7,111 nucleotides of DNA from Bacteroidota bacterium. Its GTDB lineage: Bacteria; Bacteroidota; Bacteroidia; Bacteroidales; PUMT01. Positions within the stretch are counted from its first letter, which is position 1. Every line of letters begins with the position of its first letter. A program made the translations under genes and the position numbers. Of this stretch, positions 1 through 5,979 are shown piece after piece. The stretch covers positions 1 to 7,111 of the forward strand of contig PWPZ01000236.1 of assembly GCA_003556985.1 (NCBI GenBank), given 5' to 3'. The notes under the pieces were generated by a model. It had not been told where the DNA came from. It searched no databases and was given only the letters and a program-made list of their open reading frames with translations.

Positions 1-1236
1 GGATACGGTATAGTAGCCCCCGAATACGGATGGAACGATTATGAGGGACTTGATGTGGAAGGCAAAACAGTTGTTGTCCTGGTCAATGACCCGGGCTTTG
101 CCACCGGCGACGACTCTATGTTTACCGGTAAGGCCATGACTTATTACGGAAGGTGGACCTATAAATTCGAAGAGGCTTCCCGCCAGGGAGCTGCAGCGGC
201 TCTTATCGTACACCAGACCGAACCTGCAAGTTACGGCTGGGATGTTGTCAGGAACTCCTGGTCGGGTACCCAGTATGGTGTCGCCTCAGGAGATAATGAG
301 AGGTTGCTGGCAGAAGGGTGGATCCATCTTGACCCGGCAAGAGAAATATTTGAAAAAGCAAACATCGATTTTGACGACGCACTCACTCGTGCCTTAGAGC
401 AGGGGTTCAGGCCCGAACCTATGGGACTCACTGCTTCGTTCTCCTTTGCAAATCAATTTGATTTTGCCGACTGCCACAATGTGATTGGATACATAGAAGG
501 CCGTAGTTATCCTGAAGAAACGGTCATATACATGGGGCACTGGGACCACCTGGGCATGGTTGAAACTGACGGTGAAACTGAAATATACAACGGCGCGGTT
601 GATAATGCCACCGGGGTTGCGGGACTTATGGCAATTGCCGAGCGCTTCATGGAAAGCGACGAAATGCCCGAAAGATCAATTGTATTTATGGCGGTTACTG
701 CCGAAGAATCGGGCCTGCTTGGTTCGCGCTTCTATTCTGAAATCCCTCTGTTTCCAATTGCGACTACTGTTGCAGGGATCAACATGGATGCTCTTAACGT
801 TTATGGCCCGACCAGGGATATCGTCGCCGTCGGTTACGGGTTTTCGGAGCTTGATGAATACATGAAAAAACATGCTGACCGGCAAAACCGGGTGGTAAAA
901 CCCAATCCCTACCCTGAAAGAGGCTATTACTACCGCTCAGACCATTTTAACATGGCAAAACAAGGTGTTCCCATGATCTATGCCAACGGAGGTTCCGACT
1001 ATATTGGCCGAGACCAGGAATATGCCGATATGGTAAGCAGCGATTACGCCAACCGCTATCATCAGCCATCCGATGTGGTTCATGATCTCTGGGATTACGA
1101 TGGCATACACCAGGATCTGTGGTTCTTTTACGGTATAGGGAAAGAGCTTGCCAACAACGACGATTTTCCCGGATGGGCTCCTGATAGCGAATTCAGGGCT
1201 GCCAGGGAAGAAAGTGCCCATCTGCGCCGTAATTAA
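1..1236 (+). CDS. M28 family zinc aminopeptidase with PA domain (5' end outside window)
   Basis: Probable secreted or periplasmic metallo-aminopeptidase releasing N-terminal residues from peptides. The frame is open from base 1, so the gene starts upstream; the GTG at 55 lies inside conserved PA-domain sequence (AGYGIV-like lead-in, then VEGKTVVVLVNDPGF) and is not the true start. Numbering from the first visible codon: residues about 1-85 are the end of a PA (protease-associated) insert, and about 150-400 the M28 catalytic domain. The full set of M28 zinc and catalytic residues is visible: His180 and Asp182 in GHWDHLG, bridging Asp201 in AVDNATG, catalytic Glu235 and ligand Glu236 in TAEES, Asp263 in NMDA, and His354 in YHQPSD. 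The protein ends 57 residues after that last His, as is usual in the family. The enzyme therefore looks intact as far as visible. Substrate preference cannot be told. No functional link with the downstream secA is evident, and a promoter lies between them. Family assignment is near certain; location is inferred from family habit because the signal peptide is not in view. Confidence 0.95.
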   Translation, partial: GYGIVAPEYGWNDYEGLDVEGKTVVVLVNDPGFATGDDSMFTGKAMTYYGRWTYKFEEASRQGAAAALIVHQTEPASYGWDVVRNSWSGTQYGVASGDNERLLAEGWIHLDPAREIFEKANIDFDDALTRALEQGFRPEPMGLTASFSFANQFDFADCHNVIGYIEGRSYPEETVIYMGHWDHLGMVETDGETEIYNGAVDNATGVAGLMAIAERFMESDEMPERSIVFMAVTAEESGLLGSRFYSEIPLFPIATTVAGINMDALNVYGPTRDIVAVGYGFSELDEYMKKHADRQNRVVKPNPYPERGYYYRSDHFNMAKQGVPMIYANGGSDYIGRDQEYADMVSSDYANRYHQPSDVVHDLWDYDGIHQDLWFFYGIGKELANNDDFPGWAPDSEFRAAREESAHLRRN

Positions 1237-1248
1237 ATATTGAATCCG

Positions 1249-1269
1249 CACCCCCGTAGCGTGGGAGTG
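1249..1269 (+). terminator. Weak hairpin after the M28 gene, possible terminator
   Basis: An imperfect stem starts 12 bases after the peptidase stop: CAC-c-CCC pairs with GGG-a-GTG, with one C/A mismatch, an optional G-T closing pair and a loop of about 5 bases. It is GC-rich but has no T-run behind it (ACCTCTTGCAAAA follows), so it does not meet the usual intrinsic-terminator pattern. It could slow or end transcription ahead of the secA promoter, or be chance. Confidence 0.3.
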
Positions 1270-1302
1270 ACCTCTTGCAAAATTATATAGTCCAAAATAC
1301 GT

Positions 1303-1310
1303 TAACTTTG
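1303..1310 (+). promoter_or_regulatory. Probable secA promoter, Bacteroidetes-type -7 box TAACTTTG
   Basis: TAACTTTG matches every fixed position of TAnnTTTG, the -7 element recognised by the primary sigma factor of Bacteroidota. It ends 38 bases before the secA ATG, which would put the transcript start near 1316 and give a leader of roughly 30 nt. A TTG at 1275-1277 is the nearest -33 candidate, but the 25-base gap to the -7 box is longer than the usual roughly 19-23, so the upstream element is poor or absent. No E. coli-type -35/-10 pair was noticed. This suggests secA has its own promoter rather than depending on read-through from the peptidase gene. Confidence 0.6.
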
Positions 1311-1348
1311 CAGTACGAACATTTATATTATTAAAATTTATTTTCACC
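1311..1348 (+). promoter_or_regulatory. A/T-rich secA leader without Shine-Dalgarno
   Basis: The likely 5' leader of secA contains 24 consecutive A/T bases (1321-1344), then CACC and the ATG. There is no GGAG-like ribosome-binding sequence. This agrees with the phylum, where initiation relies on A/T-rich unstructured leaders rather than Shine-Dalgarno pairing. It supports ATG 1349 as the start. Confidence 0.55.
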
Positions 1349-4300
1349 ATGAGTATAGTCAACAGCTTAATGGGCAGTCTTTTCGGAAACAAATCAACCC
1401 GCGATATAAAGGAGGTCACTCCTTTACTGAAAAAAGTACTGGTGGCATATGAGAAAGTAGTCTCATTGTCTAACGACGAACTGAGATCACTGTCTTCTCA
1501 GCTGAAACAAACCGTCGGCGATGCACTGGGCGAAACCGCACAGGAAATTGCCAGTCTGAAGGAAAAGGCAGAAAGTGATCAGGTTGATCTTTCTGAAAAG
1601 GAAGAAATTTACAGTAAAGTAGATAAGTTAGAGAAAGAAATAAACGAATCACTCAAAGATATTCTTTTGGAAATATTGCCGGAAGCCTTTGCAGTAATCA
1701 AAGAAACAGCACGCAGGTTCAAGGAAAATTCTGAAATCGAGGTTACAGCCAGTGATTTCGACCGGAACCTGGCAGCTACCAGAAACAGTGTAGAAATTAA
1801 GGGAGACAAGGCTGTATGGAAAAACCGCTGGATAGCCGGTGGTAATGAGGTCCAGTGGGACATGGTTCATTATGATGTGCAGCTTATTGGCGGCATTGTA
1901 CTTCACAGCGGTAAAATTGCCGAAATGGCAACCGGAGAGGGAAAAACGCTGGTCGCCACTCTTCCTGTATTTTTAAATGCATTATCGGGAAGAGGTGTGC
2001 ATGTGGTTACTGTAAATGATTACCTTGCCCGGAGGGATGCTGAATGGATGGGCCCTCTTTACGAGTTCCACGGACTTTCGGTCGATTGTATTGATAAGCA
2101 CCAGCCCAATTCCGAGGAGAGGAGAAAGGCTTACATGGCAGATGTGACTTTCGGGACTAATAATGAATTCGGTTTCGATTATCTCCGTGATAATATGGCA
2201 ATCAATCCCGGCGACCTGGTTCAGCGCCCCCATAATTATGCAATTGTTGATGAGGTTGACTCTGTCCTCATCGACGATGCCCGTACTCCGCTAATAATTT
2301 CCGGACCGGTAGCTAAAGGAGAGAATCAGCTGTTCGATGAGCTGAAGACAAGGGTGGAAAGCCTGGTGAATGCACAGCGCAAACTCGTAAACGACATCAT
2401 TGTTGAAGCCAGAAAAGCGCTGGCCGCCGACGATACGGAAAAGGGAGGATTCCTTCTGCTCAGGGCATATAAGGGTCTGCCGAAAAACAAAACCCTCATT
2501 AAGCTCCTGAGTGAACCGGGAAACAAAGCCCTTATGCTCAAGACCGAGAACTTTTACATGCAGGAGAAAAACAAGAACATGTACAAGGTTACCGATGAGC
2601 TGTATTTCGTTATTGACGAGAAAATCAATTCAATTGAGCTAACCGATAAAGGGATCGACCTTATCACCGCTGCATCCGAAGACGATTCTTTCTTTATCCT
2701 GCCCGATATCGGCAGCGAAGTTGCCGAACTGGAGAAATCAGATCTGAAACCTGATGAAAAAGTAGAGAAAAAGGATACTTTGCTGCGCGATTATGCAATC
2801 AAATCGGAAAGAGTTCATACCATAAACCAGCTTCTCAAAGCATATACCCTTTTCGAAAAGGATGTGGAATATGTTGTAATGGACAACAAAGTAAAAATAG
2901 TTGATGAGCAGACCGGCCGTATCATGGAGGGAAGACGCTACAGCGACGGACTGCATCAGGCTATCGAGGCGAAGGAAAAGGTTAAGATCGAGGCGGCAAC
3001 ACAGACCTTCGCCACAGTAACTCTTCAGAACTATTTCAGGATGTACGACAAACTTGCCGGCATGACGGGTACCGCCGAAACGGAGGCCGGCGAATTCTGG
3101 AATATCTATAAGCTCGATGTGGTGGTTATTCCCACCAACAAGCCTATTATCAGAGACGACAGGGAAGATCTGGTTTACAAGACCAAACGGGAAAAATATA
3201 ATGCTGTATCAGAAGAAATTATCAATCTTGTTAACAACAACCGGCCCGTCCTTGTCGGCACAACATCGGTAGAAATTTCCGAATTGTTGAGCAGGACCCT
3301 GAAAATGAAAGGCATAAAGCATAACGTGCTGAATGCGAAGCTGCATCAGAAGGAAGCAGATATTGTGGCTGAAGCCGGGCATCCAAGAACGGTTACAATC
3401 GCAACCAACATGGCCGGCCGTGGTACCGATATAAAACTCACCCCGGAAGTAAGGGCGGCAGGAGGCCTTGCCATAGTAGGTACCGAACGGCATGAATCCC
3501 GTCGGGTTGACAGGCAGCTTAGAGGAAGGGCAGGAAGACAGGGTGACCCCGGCTCCTCGCAGTTTTTTGCATCACTGGAAGACAACCTGATGAGGCTGTT
3601 TGGTTCCGACAGGATCGCAAAAATGATGGACCGAATGGGACTAAAGGAAGGTGAGGTAATTCAGCACTCCATGATTACAAAATCGATAGAAAGGGCCCAG
3701 AAAAAGGTAGAAGAAAATAATTTCGGTATCCGGAAAAGGTTACTGGAATACGATGATGTGATGAATTCACAACGGGAGGTCATCTATACCAGGAGAAAAA
3801 ACGCCCTTAAAGGTGAACGTATTGAAATGGAGATCTCCAATATGATGCTGGACGTTTGCGAAAGTATTGTATTTGAATATCATGATGCATCCGATTTCGA
3901 AGGATTCAAAGTGGAACTTATCCGTTTGTTCTCAATTGAACCTCCTGTTTCCGAAGAAGAGTTTTCCCGGCTTACTTCAAAGGAAATAATGGATAAAATG
4001 CGTGTCCTGATCAATGATACCCTAAGGCGCAAAGTTGAAGTAATAGCAAAGCAGGCTTATCCTGTTATAAAAGATGTTTATGAAAAAAACTCCAAGCTAT
4101 ACGAGAATATAGTTGTACCCATATCTGACGGGACAAGAATATTTCAGGTTGTCACAAATCTTAAAAAGGCCTATGAAACAGAGGGACGCGATATTGTAAA
4201 GTCTTATCAGAAGACTGCCATTCTGATGGTTATTGATGAATTGTGGAAAGAACATCTGAGGGAAATGGATGATCTTAAGCAATCGGTGCAGACAGCGACT

Positions 4301-4639
4301 TATGAGCAGAAAGATCCGCTGCTGATCTATAAGTTTGAATCCTTTGAACTTTTTAAGTCAATGATCGGAAGGGTTAACAGGGATGTTGTGGCAACCCTTA
4401 TGAAAGGGCATATACCCATAAGGGACTCCAGCCAGGTCAGGGAAGCCGAAAAGAGAAGGGGGCTTGACATGAGTCGCTACGAGACCAGTCGGCGAAACGA
4501 GATGATGGCCAACACAAAAGAGAAGGAAAAGTCACAGCCGGTGAGAGTAGAGAAAAAGGTAGGCCGTAATGAACCCTGCCCCTGCGGCAGCGGTAAAAAA
4601 TACAAGCACTGCCACGGGAAAGTTGGCGTACAGGCATAA
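1349..4639 (+). CDS. secA: Preprotein translocase ATPase SecA (1096 aa)
   Basis: ATP-driven motor that pushes unfolded preproteins through SecYEG; cytoplasmic, partly membrane-bound. Visible order: N-terminal helix (LMGSLFGNKSTRDI); conserved PEAFAVIKE at 111-119; FDVQL-like YDVQLIGG near 175-182; Walker A GEGKT 196-200; Walker B DEVD 301-304 followed by DDARTPLIISGP; preprotein cross-linking region to about 580 (KLAGMTGTAETEA); NBD2 with NMAGRGTDI 687-695 and RQLRGRAGRQGDPG 722-735; two-helix finger around 960-1000 with tip Tyr985; C-terminal zinc motif CxCx8CH (Cys1077, Cys1079, Cys1088, His1089), the SecB- and ribosome-binding tail type. It is about 200 residues longer than E. coli SecA (901 aa). 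The extra length lies in an acidic/lysine-rich coiled-coil-like stretch at about 60-105, a segment at about 125-172, and a large insert at about 325-415 between Walker B and the cross-linking domain, as is usual in Bacteroidota. ATG 1349 fits the N-terminus and follows an A/T leader. Its own promoter and terminator suggest a single-gene transcript. Confidence 0.99.
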   Translation: MSIVNSLMGSLFGNKSTRDIKEVTPLLKKVLVAYEKVVSLSNDELRSLSSQLKQTVGDALGETAQEIASLKEKAESDQVDLSEKEEIYSKVDKLEKEINESLKDILLEILPEAFAVIKETARRFKENSEIEVTASDFDRNLAATRNSVEIKGDKAVWKNRWIAGGNEVQWDMVHYDVQLIGGIVLHSGKIAEMATGEGKTLVATLPVFLNALSGRGVHVVTVNDYLARRDAEWMGPLYEFHGLSVDCIDKHQPNSEERRKAYMADVTFGTNNEFGFDYLRDNMAINPGDLVQRPHNYAIVDEVDSVLIDDARTPLIISGPVAKGENQLFDELKTRVESLVNAQRKLVNDIIVEARKALAADDTEKGGFLLLRAYKGLPKNKTLIKLLSEPGNKALMLKTENFYMQEKNKNMYKVTDELYFVIDEKINSIELTDKGIDLITAASEDDSFFILPDIGSEVAELEKSDLKPDEKVEKKDTLLRDYAIKSERVHTINQLLKAYTLFEKDVEYVVMDNKVKIVDEQTGRIMEGRRYSDGLHQAIEAKEKVKIEAATQTFATVTLQNYFRMYDKLAGMTGTAETEAGEFWNIYKLDVVVIPTNKPIIRDDREDLVYKTKREKYNAVSEEIINLVNNNRPVLVGTTSVEISELLSRTLKMKGIKHNVLNAKLHQKEADIVAEAGHPRTVTIATNMAGRGTDIKLTPEVRAAGGLAIVGTERHESRRVDRQLRGRAGRQGDPGSSQFFASLEDNLMRLFGSDRIAKMMDRMGLKEGEVIQHSMITKSIERAQKKVEENNFGIRKRLLEYDDVMNSQREVIYTRRKNALKGERIEMEISNMMLDVCESIVFEYHDASDFEGFKVELIRLFSIEPPVSEEEFSRLTSKEIMDKMRVLINDTLRRKVEVIAKQAYPVIKDVYEKNSKLYENIVVPISDGTRIFQVVTNLKKAYETEGRDIVKSYQKTAILMVIDELWKEHLREMDDLKQSVQTATYEQKDPLLIYKFESFELFKSMIGRVNRDVVATLMKGHIPIRDSSQVREAEKRRGLDMSRYETSRRNEMMANTKEKEKSQPVRVEKKVGRNEPCPCGSGKKYKHCHGKVGVQA
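1407..1426 (+). other. Perfect 8-bp hairpin with Shine-Dalgarno-like sequence inside secA
   Basis: TAAAGGAG and CTCCTTTA form a perfect 8-bp stem around a GTCA tetraloop, 58-77 bases after the first base of secA. The left arm plus first loop bases (AAAGGAGGT) match the sequence expected to pair with the conserved CCTCC-containing 3' tail of 16S rRNA. It codes in frame for part of IKEVTPLL. No start codon sits at normal spacing behind it, so it is not an obvious internal ribosome-binding site. It may affect early elongation or be chance. Confidence 0.5.
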
Positions 4640-4660
4640 AATAACTACTTTTACCCGAAT

Positions 4661-4694
4661 CCCGGCAAAAGCTGAAATCCTGCCAGGGCTTTTT
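4661..4694 (+). terminator. Probable intrinsic terminator of secA
   Basis: CCCGGCA (4661-4667) pairs with TGCC-A-GGG (4681-4688) as a 7-bp GC-rich stem with one bulged A and a 13-base loop, followed after one C by five T (4690-4694). It starts 21 bases after the secA stop. An alternative pairing of AAAAGC (4667-4672) with GCTTTT (4688-4693) would exclude the first stem, so either form could occur. The short T-tract keeps confidence moderate. Confidence 0.6.
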
Positions 4695-4727
4695 AAACTT
4701 AATGCTAACCTCTCCAAATCATAAATA

Positions 4728-5861
4728 ATGAAAACACCACTCTCCTGCATCTTGCTGATTGCCAGCTTCCTGCTTTCTCCTTCCCTGCTCGTGGGCCAGC
4801 AGGCAGAGATCGAACCCCTTGAAATAGGTGCGCCGGCGCCGGACTTTAATCTGCCGGGAGTTGATGGCAGGAACTACACACTGGCCGACTTCGACGAATA
4901 CGAGGTGCTGTTTATTGTTTTCTGGGCCAATCACTGTCCCACGGCGCAGGCATACGAAGACAGGCTTATAGATATGGTAAATACCTACCGTCCGCAGGGA
5001 GTGGGATTTTTGGCGATATCACCAAACTCACCGGGAGCAGTAAGCCTGAGTGAACTTGGTTATTCCGACCTTGGAGACGATATGGATGATATGATAATCA
5101 GGGCCAGGAATAAAGGGTACAACTTTCCGTATCTTTACGACGGAGATGATCATAAGGGTTCCCTCCCCTACGGACCGGTTGCAACCCCTCATGCCTTTAT
5201 ATTCGACAGTGACAGGAAATTAAGATACAGGGGCAGAATAGATGATACCGAAAATCCTTATGTAGAACCAAATACGAGGGATGCCAAAGATGCGATAGAA
5301 GCCCTTCTCGAAGGAAATGAAGTTCCGCTCAAAGAAACCCCTTCCTTCGGCTGTTCTATAAAATGGAATTGGAACGATGAGTGGAAGAAGCAACTGGAGC
5401 AGCAGTGGGCGGAAATGCCGGTCAGTATTGAGATGATTGATGCGGACGGTATACGGGAACTGATTGCAAATGACAGCGAAAACCTTCGCCTTGTCAATGT
5501 CTGGGCAACCTGGTGCGGTCCTTGTATCGTAGAGTTTCCCGACCTGGTAAAAATTGACAGGATGTACAGGGGAAGAGATTTCGAATTTATATCGCTCAGT
5601 GCCGACACCCCGCGCAGAAAAGATGCCGTATTGAAATTCCTTGAAAACCATGAGGCTTCAAACACCAATTACCTTTATAACGATACAGATAAATACGCCC
5701 TTATCCAGGCTGTAGATGAAAAGTGGCAGGGTGCCCTCCCTCACACTCTTCTTATAGCTCCTGGAGGAGAAATTCTGGGACGCTATGTGGGTGTTATTGA
5801 TCCTCTGACCGTAAAGCGTGATATTGTAGAATATCTGGGCCGGTATTTTGCCGACGATTAA
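4728..5861 (+). CDS. Exported two-domain thiol-redox protein: peroxiredoxin-like plus TlpA/ResA-like thioredoxin
   Basis: Likely periplasmic thiol-disulfide protein of 377 aa. Residues 1-23 are a signal peptide (basic start, hydrophobic ILLIASFLLSPSLLV) with no lipobox. Residues about 31-200 form a first thioredoxin fold of the AhpC/TSA (PRX-like 1) type: GAPAPDFNLPGVDG entry, WANHCPTA active site with a single Cys70, and cis-proline region ATPHAFIF (Pro154). Aligning WANHCPTA with the second domain's WATWCGPC puts Cys70 on the nucleophilic cysteine and Ala73 where the resolving cysteine would be. A linker holds GCSIKW with Cys209, a motif I recall from PRX-like 1 relatives. Residues about 235-377 are a TlpA/ResA-like domain with classical CGPC (Cys263, Cys266) and cis-proline LPHTLL (Pro338). 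The role could be reduction of periplasmic disulfides or peroxide handling; no partner gene is visible to decide. ATG 4728 gives a complete signal peptide; the leader (AAATCATAAATA) lacks Shine-Dalgarno. It sits 88 bp after secA, beyond a probable terminator; no clear promoter was found. Confidence 0.9.
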   Translation: MKTPLSCILLIASFLLSPSLLVGQQAEIEPLEIGAPAPDFNLPGVDGRNYTLADFDEYEVLFIVFWANHCPTAQAYEDRLIDMVNTYRPQGVGFLAISPNSPGAVSLSELGYSDLGDDMDDMIIRARNKGYNFPYLYDGDDHKGSLPYGPVATPHAFIFDSDRKLRYRGRIDDTENPYVEPNTRDAKDAIEALLEGNEVPLKETPSFGCSIKWNWNDEWKKQLEQQWAEMPVSIEMIDADGIRELIANDSENLRLVNVWATWCGPCIVEFPDLVKIDRMYRGRDFEFISLSADTPRRKDAVLKFLENHEASNTNYLYNDTDKYALIQAVDEKWQGALPHTLLIAPGGEILGRYVGVIDPLTVKRDIVEYLGRYFADD

Positions 5862-5886
5862 TCCAGACAATTTAACTAAAATCCGT

Positions 5887-5930
5887 ATAACCCGGATATT
5901 CGCATTAACCGCAGCAATACTCCGGGTTAT
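5887..5930. repeat. 10-bp perfect inverted repeat / extended stem-loop
   Basis: ATAACCCGGA (5887-5896) and TCCGGGTTAT (5921-5930) are exact reverse complements around 24 bases. The stem can extend inward: TATT (5897-5900) with AATA (5916-5919), past a bulged C5920, then GC with GC past a bulged C5901, leaving a 10-base loop, for about 16 pairs in all. It begins 26 bases after the stop of the thioredoxin-fold gene and ends 50 bases before the next start. No T-run follows on either strand (CTTAAAAATC on +), so it is not a classical intrinsic terminator. It could be a 3'-end stabilising hairpin, a factor-dependent terminator element, or an operator or leader structure for the downstream gene. 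Confidence 0.55.
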
Positions 5931-5979
5931 CTTAAAAATCTGCTTCCCCGCCGGGATGCCTGAACATAATAAGCTGCAT

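Noticed and set aside
55..57. GTG as the start codon of the M28 gene
   Set aside because: The same frame is open to base 1 and the preceding residues (GYGIVAPEYGWNDYEGLD) are typical PA-domain sequence, so the true start is upstream of the window.
560..865. 101-codon plus-strand frame inside the M28 gene
   Set aside because: It is an out-of-frame shadow of the M28 catalytic core, whose zinc ligands are read in the other frame.
937..1419. 160-codon open frame on the minus strand spanning the end of the peptidase gene, the gap and the start of secA
   Set aside because: It runs antisense to the catalytic His region of M28 and to the secA N-terminus, crosses the secA promoter, and its product has no recognisable domain. 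It is a chance antisense frame.
4646..4653. TACTTTTA as a -7 box for the thioredoxin-fold gene
   Set aside because: It misses the final G of TAnnTTTG, and a transcript from it would have to pass the probable secA terminator directly downstream.
5220..5668. Two overlapping minus-strand open frames of about 140 codons opposite the thioredoxin-fold gene
   Set aside because: They lie in different frames opposite a gene with clear signal peptide, CGPC and cis-proline motifs. The translations show no domain and no plausible start context.
4728..5861. Lipoprotein reading of the thioredoxin-fold protein using Cys7
   Set aside because: Cys7 lies before the hydrophobic core of the signal peptide, not after it, and no lipobox precedes it.
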